From a virus, in the IMG/VR virus record IMGVR_UViG_3300030333_001969, positions 1-64,000 of that record: a DNA stretch of 64,000 nt. The stretch is one strand, 5' to 3'. Positions within the stretch are counted from its first letter, which is position 1, and every line of letters starts with the position of its first letter. This document shows positions 53,892 to 61,310 of the stretch, in pieces. The notes beneath the pieces were generated by a model that was given only the letters and a program-made list of their open reading frames with translations, made no database searches and was not told the origin of the DNA. A program made the position numbers and the translations under genes.

Positions 53892-55069
53892 ACATCAAAC
53901 CCCCTTTTAGATTTCTTTCGTCTGGGTATTCTTTTTCTACGGCTAACTGTTGAATCAAGCCAATCTCTATGTCCCTCTCTATATCTTTCAGAAGGCTTCA
54001 TTTCTCCTTCAGTTATTTGTCCTACCCCCACTTCTCCTTGTAACGCAGAAAGGTCATTAGTATCTGGTCTTGCTCTATCAAACTCCATACACGCTTCCCA
54101 ATTGTCTTTAATATCATCCATACCTAATTGCATTCCTTGTTCTTCAAACCTCAAATTATATAAATTAACACCAAACAGTTCTGCGCTTCTTCTTCTTAGA
54201 TTATCTTCTTCAAACAAATTACCAATGGTGGTACAGTTTAATTCTCTAATAGTCTTTGTAATCTTTTTTACATTTGCTGGAGTTTTCTCAGCCATTGTAG
54301 ATGCTAACACATATTCTAATAAAAGTTCTTTAACCATTTCACAACAATACTCATCGTTCATTGAAACCATAGCATCGTCTTCGCTTACTATTGGATATAT
54401 TCTACTTATTTCATCTTCCGCCATTCCCCCTTCTTTGGAATATGGCTGGTCTTCATCGTCTTCTGGTGCAGAAGTCTGACCCCCGTTATTTGGGCCACCA
54501 CCACCACCCCCTCCGGGTCGTCTATTATCTAATTCGGTGTCTCTTTCAACCTTAGTCTTCCATTTACCATCAGGGCCTTTAGTTCTCACTTTCAGTATTT
54601 CTTCCATAGACTTCATTAATTTACCGCCACGAAGTTTCTTCTGTTGAATACGTCTAGTATCTCCTTTTTCATTTTTAACATAATCACAAATAGTATTATC
54701 ATTTGTTAATTTAACCCACATTTCTGGGAAAGTATCCATTTGAGTTCCATGATTTCTTAACCATACTTGTTTACAATTATCACAAACATTCACATTTTTA
54801 GTGGCGTGTCTCCAAGAAGCAGGATGAACTTCCATACCTTCTCTTTCTAATGCTTCTCTAGTAACTTTAGGCGCACATTCTCTACAAACTCTAGGAACAG
54901 GTTGACCTTCTAATCCTAAGGTTTTCCATTCTCTAGCAATTTGTTGTCTTCTTCTATATGGTATATTGTAAAGATATTCTCCTCCAACTTTAGGAACTTC
55001 TGCTCCTACCCCTCTATATTGTTTTTTACATCTAACGCAAGTTGCCTTTAATATGTCTTCCCAACTCAT
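53888..55069 (-). CDS. W-tag protein with multiple zinc sites
   Basis: 393 residues starting MSWEDILKATCVRCKKQYRG. Right after the tag come three Cys pairs: C11-x2-C14, C62-x2-C65 and C96-x2-C99. A polyglycine linker (RRPGGGGGGGPNNGGQ near 190) separates these from a helical C-terminal half (MVKELLLEYVLASTMAEKTP) and a basic end (RKRIPRRKKSKRGFDV). The Gly linker suggests two independently folded parts. Possibly DNA- or RNA-binding; no enzyme motif seen. Confidence 0.55.
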   Translation of the reverse strand: MSWEDILKATCVRCKKQYRGVGAEVPKVGGEYLYNIPYRRRQQIAREWKTLGLEGQPVPRVCRECAPKVTREALEREGMEVHPASWRHATKNVNVCDNCKQVWLRNHGTQMDTFPEMWVKLTNDNTICDYVKNEKGDTRRIQQKKLRGGKLMKSMEEILKVRTKGPDGKWKTKVERDTELDNRRPGGGGGGGPNNGGQTSAPEDDEDQPYSKEGGMAEDEISRIYPIVSEDDAMVSMNDEYCCEMVKELLLEYVLASTMAEKTPANVKKITKTIRELNCTTIGNLFEEDNLRRRSAELFGVNLYNLRFEEQGMQLGMDDIKDNWEACMEFDRARPDTNDLSALQGEVGVGQITEGEMKPSERYREGHRDWLDSTVSRRKRIPRRKKSKRGFDV

Positions 55070-55260
55070 GGTATCATCTCCTTAGCCTCATCTAAATACA
55101 AGTGTAATACTTGGTCGTAATATTCTGGTGCTTGTTCATTATCAGTATGATATACTCCTAACTTACCATCCTCTAAGTATTCAGCAATATAATACTCTAT
55201 ACCATCATGCATTATTTCTTTAGGAAACTTTTCATTCTTTAACACTTCTTCCCAACTCAT
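55066..55260 (-). CDS. Small W-tag protein
   Basis: 64 residues starting MSWEEVLKNEKFPKEIMHDG, with ATGA overlaps on both sides. After the tag: a beta-type stretch (IEYYIAEYLEDGKLGVYHTD) and an acidic helical end (YLDEAKEMIP). Function unknown. Confidence 0.55.
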   Translation of the reverse strand: MSWEEVLKNEKFPKEIMHDGIEYYIAEYLEDGKLGVYHTDNEQAPEYYDQVLHLYLDEAKEMIP

Positions 55261-55568
55261 CTTAAATCCTCCATATTGCTACAGTTCTCATAAATAAACA
55301 TAGTCTCATTTACAATCCTTGATAGTTTATCTAAATAAATTCTTCTGTAATTATTTGCTTTTGGTTCTGGATTTGCTTGATTAAGTGCTTCTTGCAACTT
55401 TGAAAAATATTCAACAAACTCTCCATCTCTTTCTTGCACATAATCAAAAATTTCTTTTTCTCTCTTATATTGAGTATATTGTTGAAACAAAGGAATTACT
55501 TGTTTATTGAAATGTGCCATTGCTGGTTTAACGCATCTATCTGATTTAAGTATATCAATCCACTTCAT
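55257..55568 (-). CDS. W-tag helical protein
   Basis: 103 residues starting MKWIDILKSDRCVKPAMAHF. All-helical prediction (KQVIPLFQQYTQYKREKEIF, YFSKLQEALNQANP). ATGA overlap downstream and 1-nt gap upstream. Function unknown. Confidence 0.55.
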   Translation of the reverse strand: MKWIDILKSDRCVKPAMAHFNKQVIPLFQQYTQYKREKEIFDYVQERDGEFVEYFSKLQEALNQANPEPKANNYRRIYLDKLSRIVNETMFIYENCSNMEDLR

Positions 55569-55569
55569 T

Positions 55570-56052
55570 TTATCTGTCTCCCATTGAACCTAGAATTGTC
55601 CCTTTAATTCTTTTTTGTCTTCTTTCATCATTAGCGTATCGGGTAAAATATAAATGTCCTAATGCTCTTAATACTTGTTTAGTCTCTTCTGGTGTCCTAA
55701 CAACATACTCAAAATATTGTTTTGTATCTAATATCTTTTTCATATAATTTTCATCATCTTCGTGAACTGCTGAATCTGATTTATTTATTTTATTACGCTC
55801 CATAACTTCCCACCAAGGGTCATCTTTTCTATTATCTGCAAACACTCCCAATATTGCTTTTTTACACCACGCAATCATATCTTTATTATCTGGATATTTA
55901 ATAACTTCTCTAATATAATAACGAACTCTCCACTTAGCCTTGTCATGTTGTAAATAAACCTTATATTCAAATACTCCTTTTTCTCCTACTAAATGCTCTA
56001 ACACCTTTTCTTCTTGTTCGGTTAGTTTGTCTACATAATGTGGCGTGGGCAT
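55570..56052 (-). CDS. Unknown helical protein without the tag
   Basis: 160 residues; AGGGTGAT precedes ATG 56052 (MPTPHYVDKLTEQEEKVLEH). The first 60 residues (LTEQEEKVLEHLVGEKGVFE) could form a winged-helix-like domain. The rest is helical with several Trp and Tyr. It is one of few genes here with no W-tag. Confidence 0.45.
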   Translation of the reverse strand: MPTPHYVDKLTEQEEKVLEHLVGEKGVFEYKVYLQHDKAKWRVRYYIREVIKYPDNKDMIAWCKKAILGVFADNRKDDPWWEVMERNKINKSDSAVHEDDENYMKKILDTKQYFEYVVRTPEETKQVLRALGHLYFTRYANDERRQKRIKGTILGSMGDR

Positions 56053-56414
56053 TATATCACCCTATAGAATGTTTTTTTACCGTTCCTCCCAACACCACGT
56101 TCTTGCTTAGTAGTAATATCCATATTCTCTAATCTTTTCCTAAGGAAAGAAGTTAGATTTTCATCACTATCTTTTAACCCCGGATTCTGTTCTCTTAAAG
56201 ACTTAACAATATCATCAATAGTTGACCATCCTTCTGCGGTGTGCAAGTAAGAATTAATTTGTTTTTCTAAAGAATCATAAAATTCATCACTTCTTTTTCC
56301 GTGCTTCTTTCTCAAATAATCTAAGTGCTTCATATCATCGGGCTTTGCATACTTCTCAGCAAGCATCTCAAACTCTTTGAGTTCGTCAGATTTAATTAAT
56401 TCAAACCAAGTCAT
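56052..56414 (-). CDS. W-tag protein with possible winged helix
   Basis: 120 residues from ATG 56414 (MTWFELIKSDELKEFEMLAE), chosen for the ATGA overlap. About 45-118 (EGWSTIDDIVKSLREQNPGL, NLTSFLRKRLENMDITTKQE, ending KTFYRVI) has helix-helix-helix-wing spacing typical of winged-helix DNA-binding domains. Function unknown; binding to DNA is a reasonable guess. Confidence 0.5.
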   Translation of the reverse strand: MTWFELIKSDELKEFEMLAEKYAKPDDMKHLDYLRKKHGKRSDEFYDSLEKQINSYLHTAEGWSTIDDIVKSLREQNPGLKDSDENLTSFLRKRLENMDITTKQERGVGRNGKKTFYRVI

Positions 56415-56890
56415 TGTTTTTGCATCCTTTCTGCACAATCTCGACAAAACGTCAAGTCAATTTTTTTACCCTTAGCATTCTTGCCATAGTCAATAGTAAA
56501 TCTATTACGCGCACCTAACATTTTACCACACATAGCACACTTATTCTTAGGCATAGTTTTAATGGCCTTTGGTTTATAAGCCTGTTCCATTGGGCCACCC
56601 TGTAATTTTACTTCTCCTTCTTTAGCCCTTCCTGTACCTAATCTTGTTCCCATTTCAGGTCTAAAGTCTTTTTGTCTTTGAAGAACTTCTTTATGTCTGA
56701 TTGCAACTGGAGCATTTTCTCTTACTGCATCCATCCAATTTCCTTCTTCATCTTCCATTATTCCTCTACCCATTACTCGCGTCTTTCTGTTTGGGTCAAC
56801 ATCTTCTCGCTTTTCGCCTTCAAACACATTAGGTGGTTGAATTTTCTTTTTCTTTCTTGGGCGAATTTTATCTATATTAAACCAAGTCAT
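56411..56890 (-). CDS. W-tag protein with C-terminal zinc ribbon
   Basis: 159 residues starting MTWFNIDKIRPRKKKKIQPP; the tag runs directly into a basic segment. The C-terminus holds C118-x2-C121 and C149-x2-C152 (KCAMCGKMLGARNRFT, TFCRDCAERMQKQ), a treble-clef or ribbon-type zinc site. The middle is low in predicted structure. Probable nucleic-acid binding. Confidence 0.55.
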   Translation of the reverse strand: MTWFNIDKIRPRKKKKIQPPNVFEGEKREDVDPNRKTRVMGRGIMEDEEGNWMDAVRENAPVAIRHKEVLQRQKDFRPEMGTRLGTGRAKEGEVKLQGGPMEQAYKPKAIKTMPKNKCAMCGKMLGARNRFTIDYGKNAKGKKIDLTFCRDCAERMQKQ

Positions 56891-56892
56891 AA

Positions 56893-57267
56893 TTATTCCT
56901 TCTTATCCTTATCTCTTTGTTTTCTTTCCCATTCATCTCTTTCATACCTACCTATTCTTTGACCTTCTTTATCGGGGTCATCACCAATATATATTTGTTC
57001 AGTATGGCCGTCCATTCCACTAAATCTATGGTCATCGCACCATTGCGCTCCACAAGTAACACAGGCCCATTCTGCTTTATTATGACAACCTCTACCATAG
57101 GGTTGCCAAGAAGAACAAGCATCTCTTGGGAAATCTCTAATGTCAAAATCTTTCATAGTGTCTTTTGCACCTTTACCTGAACCAAAACCTGTAAACTTTC
57201 TATTTTTGTGTGGCTTACTAGGTTTGATGGGTTTAAAATCAAATTTTATTATATCTGTCCATTTCAT
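56893..57267 (-). CDS. W-tag protein with zinc module shared with another gene
   Basis: 124 residues from ATG 57267 (MKWTDIIKFDFKPIKPSKPH). The zinc module (C61, C69-x2-C72, C77, H80, with CHNKAEWACVTCGAQWCDDH) matches that of the protein at 48155-48562. The two therefore share both tag and zinc domain, so they are probably paralogues. A charged C-terminal helix follows (GRYERDEWERKQRDKDKKE). Confidence 0.6.
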   Translation of the reverse strand: MKWTDIIKFDFKPIKPSKPHKNRKFTGFGSGKGAKDTMKDFDIRDFPRDACSSWQPYGRGCHNKAEWACVTCGAQWCDDHRFSGMDGHTEQIYIGDDPDKEGQRIGRYERDEWERKQRDKDKKE

Positions 57268-57268
57268 A

Positions 57269-58297
57269 CTATGACCTCCAATCTGCTTCTTTATCAAACT
57301 TGATTTTATCTTCTGGGTTAAGTGTTAAATTAGTATTTATAACATACCCAACCTTGAACAATACTTTATCTCCTTTTCTAATATTTAAAGTATTTACATA
57401 CATATCTGTTCCATCATTTCTTGACTTCATCCATTTATAATATCTAACAATATAATATTTACCATCAACATAAGATTCTCCTCTTGGTCTTGCAGAAGGT
57501 TTCTTTTGAGCATCAAACTCTTTTTTAATATTAACAAGAATTTCTTTCTCCCACGGTCTAACTAAGGCTTTTAATTTATTCCAACTACCTGCTGCTTCCA
57601 TTGCTATAGTTATATCAAATGGTTTTTGTCTGTTGTGTTCCTCCCACAAAACTGGGTTGTTCCAAGCAGTTTTTAAATAACTCTCAAAAGTAGAATCAAA
57701 GCCTTCATTTCGTAAAGTAGGTGTTTGGTCTGAAGGTTTTAATGATTTTCTCCTTTCCTCATCAAAAGGTGCAGGTCTAGCAGTTTCTGCTTTCCAAGGG
57801 TCGCCATTTTCATCTAATGGGCCTAATACTTCTTTTTTACCTATAGGAGTTACTTTAATCTTCCTTAGTGCTATACAAGCAATTTGCTCAGGTAAGTCAT
57901 CTGTATAATCCCTATTAGTAATATATCTCTTCATATTAGGGGGTGAAGGATAACTCTCTAAGAAGGACTTCTCTTTATTCTCTTCATAATAATCATCTGC
58001 TACCCGAAGTAATACCTCAGAAAATATTTCCATATCATGTCTACTAACTTTATCAAGATAGTTCTTTAACTCATCCCTACAAGAATCGTCCGTATAAACA
58101 TCTAATTTATCATGGATGCGTGTTTGTCGCATTACATTATCTTTAGGTTCATCACTACTATCATATTCACCATAATCACGTACTTCAACTTGTGGCGGAA
58201 TTTTACGCGCCTTTAGACTTCGCTGACCTTCGCTTCTATCCCAACTATCATACAATTCAGAAGGCTTACGAGCCTTTAGAATAGTATCCCACTTCAT
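57269..58297 (-). CDS. W-tag protein, unknown function
   Basis: 342 residues starting MKWDTILKARKPSELYDSWD, the first large product of the leftward operon. A helical part (DELKNYLDKVSRHDMEIFSE) is followed by a beta-rich C-terminal domain (KYYIVRYYKWMKSRNDGTDM, RKGDKVLFKVGYVINTNLTL). ATGA overlap with a 25-codon leading frame. Function unknown. Confidence 0.55.
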   Translation of the reverse strand: MKWDTILKARKPSELYDSWDRSEGQRSLKARKIPPQVEVRDYGEYDSSDEPKDNVMRQTRIHDKLDVYTDDSCRDELKNYLDKVSRHDMEIFSEVLLRVADDYYEENKEKSFLESYPSPPNMKRYITNRDYTDDLPEQIACIALRKIKVTPIGKKEVLGPLDENGDPWKAETARPAPFDEERRKSLKPSDQTPTLRNEGFDSTFESYLKTAWNNPVLWEEHNRQKPFDITIAMEAAGSWNKLKALVRPWEKEILVNIKKEFDAQKKPSARPRGESYVDGKYYIVRYYKWMKSRNDGTDMYVNTLNIRKGDKVLFKVGYVINTNLTLNPEDKIKFDKEADWRS

Positions 58298-58371
58298 TCT
58301 TCCGCCTCAATTAATGTCTTCATAAAGTTAATAAAAAACCTACACTCGCCATTTGGGTGTCTTTCTGCCAT
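58294..58371 (-). CDS. 25-residue leading ORF of the late operon
   Basis: MAERHPNGECRFFINFMKTL then IEAEE. A strong AGGAGG lies 6 nt before ATG 58371, and the stop overlaps the next start by ATGA, so ribosomes are probably passed to the 342-residue gene. It may be a real peptide or only a translation leader. It lies at the right end of the continuous leftward gene block. Confidence 0.5.
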   Translation of the reverse strand: MAERHPNGECRFFINFMKTLIEAEE

Positions 58372-58722
58372 AATATTCCTCCTTGTGTCGCCCGGTTTAA
58401 CTTATTTAACCATTAAAACTGAAAATTTGGCCCGTCATTTATTTGCCACTTGCGATTTTTATTTTAATGTTTTTATCCTATTCCCAGAATAAAAATAGTT
58501 TATTGTTTAAATTGAATGATAAAAAGGTATTAATCTCCTGTATCCCTTTACGCGACCCGCGATTTTTTAATAGTTAAATAATCACCTTTGAGTTTAGTGC
58601 GTTCACTCTATATGACCCATGTGCGCCTACTATTTAGATATATGACTTGACACAATTAACATTTTAAGCCTGTTTTAACTAAACAAATCATTAAAAGATT
58701 AAAGAAAAAAAATCGACCCAAA
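58372..58722. promoter_or_regulatory. AT-rich leader region of the late operon
   Basis: About 350 nt without a gene, very AT-rich. On the minus strand, TTAAATAA about 30 nt before ATG 58371 and ATTAAAATAAAAATCG further upstream are possible TATA elements for the long leftward transcript. Two similar motifs occur (plus strand TTGCGATTTTTATTTTAATG near 58450 and CCGCGATTTTTTAATAG near 58558), whose T-runs could act as terminators for rightward RNA. Nothing more specific was seen. Confidence 0.35.
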
Positions 58723-58771
58723 GCATATGGTCATGTAAAATACATAGACCCGTCAGGAAATTCTTCCAACA

Positions 58772-58852
58772 ACGATAGTCGTATTCAGCGTTCAATGGAG
58801 CATAGTAGTGATAACACTTACTATTAGTCTATTTCTCTGAATACGTCATCGT
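58772..58852. repeat. Hairpin before the first perfect palindrome
   Basis: ACGATAGTCGTATTCAG (58772-58788) pairs with CTGAATACGTCATCGT (58837-58852) with one bulge. The loop region contains a smaller stem (ATAGTA / TACTAT) around AACACTTACTA, similar to the ACACTTAGGC tip of other hairpins. Confidence 0.6.
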
Positions 58853-58866
58853 ATGTTTCCATCCTT

Positions 58867-59212
58867 CCATATGGTAAGGTTATAGGACATATAGTATCTG
58901 TTAACTTGCAGGGACGGGTAGAAAACTGTCTGGTAAATAGGAACTATACATAAGTATAAGCCTAAGCGTGTTTCGTAGTTTTACCAGCGTTGTTTTCTAC
59001 TTAGTGCCCTTGCAAGTTAACAGCACGGTGTCCATAAACCACCCGATTAATCTGGTATCCAACGTTTCACTTAAGTAAATGCTTTGTAGTTCGTTTGCAT
59101 CTCCAATAACGACAAAAACAGGGGCACTTAGGTTCTCGCTTAGGCGACCCCTTAATATGCCGTTATTGTTTATCATCCTCACTAACAAGCATTTACATTT
59201 ACAACCATATGG
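58867..59212. repeat. Hairpin-pair unit 1
   Basis: Bounded by two CCATATGG sites (346 nt). Left hairpin 58898-59023: CTGTTAACTTGCA pairs perfectly with TGCAAGTTAACAG, GTAGAAAAC with GTTTTCTAC, and CTGGTAAA with TTTACCAG; GCCTAAGCGT lies at the tip (58960-58969). Right hairpin 59075-59196: GTAAATGCTT pairs with AAGCATTTAC and CAATAACG with CGTTATTG; the tip holds CACTTAGG (59125) and CGCTTAGGCG (59138). The two tips carry the motif in opposite orientation. Confidence 0.75.
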
Positions 59213-59232
59213 TAGCCTGTGCTTTGCTAACA
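59204..59232 (+). repeat. Left inverted end of the four-gene cassette
   Basis: ACCATATGGTAG followed by GTGCTTTGCTAACA (59219-59232). The 14-bp GTGCTTTGCTAACA is the exact reverse complement of 60627-60640, and the palindrome is also repeated there, giving imperfect 27-29 bp inverted ends around 59252-60594. Confidence 0.75.
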
Positions 59233-59251
59233 GAATGCCCGATAACGGGAC

Positions 59252-59392
59252 TTACTTCATTGTTACGATTTTACAGCAATTACCCATTCTTACTCGTAAA
59301 TCGCCTAATTCCATTCCGCAGGTTTCACATATCTCTATCATCATTTTTACATCCATTAAACCAGCACCAATAGAAAGAGGAATTGCAATCAT
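59252..59392 (-). CDS. Very small Cys-containing protein
   Basis: 46 residues: MIAIPLSIGAGLMDVKMMIE, then ICETCGMELGDLRVRMGNCC. The CxxC...CC arrangement (C22, C25, C39, C40) suggests a small zinc ribbon. It follows the 85-residue gene after 24 nt within the same inverted-end cassette and on the same strand. There is no strong ribosome-binding site, so it is tentative. Confidence 0.45.
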   Translation of the reverse strand: MIAIPLSIGAGLMDVKMMIEICETCGMELGDLRVRMGNCCKIVTMK

Positions 59393-59416
59393 CACATGAT
59401 AAAGGGAGAGTATTTC

Positions 59417-59674
59417 TCATTCTCCCTCCTCCACAACATATAGACCAAGACTTATCATATCATCAAGCCATTGGTCTTGTTCCTTCAATGGCATTTGATG
59501 ATGTATTATATCACCAATAGATTGTATATAGTGTCTAAGAAGGTTACAATTCTTTTGCCCTTTCAACACTTCACAGAACTCTTGATGGGCGTGTAATAAA
59601 TCCCAATCAATATCTCCTTCATCTTCAACTAATGGGGTTTCATACCCACATTCACAGAAACCACTATGTTTCAT
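59417..59674 (-). CDS. Small zinc-finger-like protein
   Basis: 85 residues starting MKHSGFCECGYETPLVEDEG. C7-x-C9, H28/H30 and C34 could bind zinc (C2HC-like). A helical C-terminal part follows (LLRHYIQSIGDIIHHQMPLK) with an acidic end. ATGA overlap with the 239-residue gene places them in one transcript. A regulatory or DNA-binding role is likely, given the cassette setting, but unproven. Confidence 0.6.
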   Translation of the reverse strand: MKHSGFCECGYETPLVEDEGDIDWDLLHAHQEFCEVLKGQKNCNLLRHYIQSIGDIIHHQMPLKEQDQWLDDMISLGLYVVEEGE

Positions 59675-60390
59675 TCTTCATCCCCCATAACAAGGGCAGT
59701 TGTTTCTGGTGAGCATTGGTAGGTTGCTTCACTAATTATCTTAGTCTCACAATCAACAGTATGTGTTAATTCGCAAGCACTTAGTTCTGAAAGAACTGCT
59801 TCTACTGCCTCGCGTATTCTCATCATCTCAGCCAATGGCACTTGAACAACCTTTTCTTCTACTGCCTTTCTATTTGAAATCTTATCAACTTCATAGATAA
59901 TAGTAAAGATTAGCGAATAGGTGTATCCATAAGTTTCTAATTTAGCCGTCAAAAACACATTATCATCATATTCAATCTTTGCTTTACCATACCAATCTTG
60001 TTCACCATTAATGTCACCATCGAATATACCAAGATGTGGCCCTTGAACTCTCATCCAAGTGTCCATTCTCTTTGTTGTTTCAATTGAACCTATTGTGCCA
60101 TTAATACCGTAGTTCTTCAAACCCTCCAAAGCCAATTGTGCTTGACTATGGTAATCTAACTCCATAACTACTTGACCGTGACTATCGGTTATTGCATAAG
60201 TAGTGGTTGTATCTTCCTTCTCTTGGAAACCATATTTACTAGGCTGGCTTTCTGGATTAGTATAGTTATAACTGCTCGTTTGGGCTATGCCTCTATTATA
60301 CAGCATTCCTTGCACTTTTTGAGCATGGTTAGGAACATCGTCCATATCCGTGTCAAAGTATATCTCCATCTTTCTCTCATATATCGTCAT
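59671..60390 (-). CDS. Unknown protein of the cassette
   Basis: 239 residues; GGAGATGA lies upstream of ATG 60390 (MTIYERKMEIYFDTDMDDVP). A beta-rich alpha/beta sequence (TTYAITDSHGQVVMELDYHS, GYTYSLIFTIIYEVDKISNR), then a helix (LAEMMRIREAVEAVLSELSA) and a Cys/Thr-rich end. Higher GC and better ribosome-binding sites than the late operon suggest a different expression class. Not recognised. Confidence 0.6.
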   Translation of the reverse strand: MTIYERKMEIYFDTDMDDVPNHAQKVQGMLYNRGIAQTSSYNYTNPESQPSKYGFQEKEDTTTTYAITDSHGQVVMELDYHSQAQLALEGLKNYGINGTIGSIETTKRMDTWMRVQGPHLGIFDGDINGEQDWYGKAKIEYDDNVFLTAKLETYGYTYSLIFTIIYEVDKISNRKAVEEKVVQVPLAEMMRIREAVEAVLSELSACELTHTVDCETKIISEATYQCSPETTALVMGDEE

Positions 60391-60594
60391 TTACTCATCT
60401 CCTATTGCTTCAACGTAATCGGACAATGCTGATTGCATATCAGCCATTACTTCCTTTAGGTTGTCTCCAGATACTCGTAATTTGCTAATACATAGAACAA
60501 GGGCAGACCCTGATTTCATATGTTTAACTTCTAACACGTATTTTGGCTCAGTTATTGGTATTGTCTCATTATTCTCATTAATCATGTGAATCAT
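60391..60594 (-). CDS. Small protein, first gene of the cassette transcript
   Basis: 67 residues from ATG 60594 (MIHMINENNETIPITEPKYV); ATG 60585 is an alternative. The frame opens at 60648 within the palindrome, but the predicted TATA box (60611-60620) lies only about 20-25 nt before ATG 60594. So the mRNA is probably leaderless or nearly so, and the longer start is unlikely. The body is alpha/beta (ALVLCISKLRVSGDNLKEVM). Function unknown. Confidence 0.55.
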   Translation of the reverse strand: MIHMINENNETIPITEPKYVLEVKHMKSGSALVLCISKLRVSGDNLKEVMADMQSALSDYVEAIGDE

Positions 60595-60610
60595 TCTTAT
60601 CTTATTCTTA

Positions 60611-60653
60611 GAATATATCAGGTAAGTGTTAGCAAAGCACACTACCATATGGT
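60611..60653 (-). promoter_or_regulatory. Promoter copy 1 (palindrome, CTTTG box, TATA); also right inverted end
   Basis: Reading leftward: ACCATATGGT, then GTGCTTTGCTAACA, then ACCTGATATATTC. The spacing from palindrome to ATATAT matches three other sites here. It faces the four-gene cassette. TGTTAGCAAAGCAC (60627-60640) is also the partner of the left inverted end. Confidence 0.65.
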
Positions 60654-60669
60654 TTGCTTTGCGTTAAAC

Positions 60670-60693
60670 CGGAGAGGTGGAGAGGGGCGCAAA
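60670..60693. repeat. Left inverted repeat around the 179-residue gene
   Basis: CGGAGAGG (60670-60677) and GGGGCGCAAA (60684-60693) are exact reverse complements of CCTCTCCG (61286-61293) and TTTGCGCCCC (61269-61278) on the other side of the gene. The mRNA 5' and 3' ends could thus pair. The cassette ends also match: CTTTGCGTTAAAC (60657-60669) against CTTTGTGTTAAAC on the other side. Confidence 0.65.
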
Positions 60694-60699
60694 ACCCAC

Positions 60700-61239
60700 C
60701 TATTCCTCTTCATCGCCTCCGATGAAGGATACCACAGGATAACCGTTCTCATCATAAGAACCGTCCCAATGGTATTTCTTGGTCATATCTCCGTTTGCGT
60801 GTGCATTGTAAGCGGAATTGAGGAATAGTCTCTCTTTCTTCACGCCATCTGTTGCAAACACGGTAGCGTCATCGTCTAGGGTGTTGTAAAGCACACCACC
60901 GGACTTTCCGTGTGTTCTAGCGGTTGCGTAAACACATGGATAAACGGTATCACGAAGTGCGGTAAAAAGTGTCTCATTCAAGTAAAGGTCGAATGAGGAC
61001 TTGGTTGCGGTATCCATTAGAGACTTGCGCCCCTGTCCAATGGGCGAATTTGCCACATCGGTGAATACACCTACAATAGAGTTCCAATATCTCTTTCGGG
61101 TGCTTGGGTTAGCATCACCGAGAGCGAACATTGAACGCACAATCATTGCCAAATCGCTTTGGTCTGGATTAACTGCGAACCACTCTTCTAGGTCGGATTT
61201 CTTGGTTTCCCACTTGCTGTCATCTATTTCATTGCTCAT
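60700..61239 (-). CDS. HGKS-type cassette protein A (paralogue of 63401-63910)
   Basis: 179 residues from ATG 61239 (MSNEIDDSKWETKKSDLEEW), chosen because GGAGATGAT then has normal spacing; ATG 61248 is too close. The protein shares with the product at 63401-63910: an early W(E/D), the stretch DLAMIVRSMFALGDANPSTR (paralogue DVVTLAQMLITTGDNNASTR) followed by NSI, then THGKSGGVLY (KHGKSKGSPVY) and a late WDGS. No known enzyme motif was recognised; HGKS is not a full P-loop. The gene is bounded by inverted repeats and CCATATGG and has its own promoter copy. Good ribosome-binding site and codon choice suggest strong expression. Confidence 0.75.
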   Translation of the reverse strand: MSNEIDDSKWETKKSDLEEWFAVNPDQSDLAMIVRSMFALGDANPSTRKRYWNSIVGVFTDVANSPIGQGRKSLMDTATKSSFDLYLNETLFTALRDTVYPCVYATARTHGKSGGVLYNTLDDDATVFATDGVKKERLFLNSAYNAHANGDMTKKYHWDGSYDENGYPVVSFIGGDEEE

Positions 61240-61268
61240 CTTAATCATCTCCGAAAAGGTAAGATAGG

Positions 61269-61293
61269 TTTGCGCCCCTAAAATTCCTCTCCG
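61269..61293. repeat. Right inverted repeat around the 179-residue gene
   Basis: TTTGCGCCCC and CCTCTCCG, partners of the repeat at 60670-60693. They lie in the predicted 5' untranslated region of the gene. Confidence 0.65.
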
Positions 61294-61310
61294 TTCTTAT
61301 GATTCATTGT

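Noticed and set aside
59079-59399. Plus-strand 106-codon frame near 59.1-59.4 kb and minus-strand 63-codon frame at 58997-59188
   Set aside because: Both run through long hairpin arms and the palindrome; they have no ribosome-binding site and no protein-like features.
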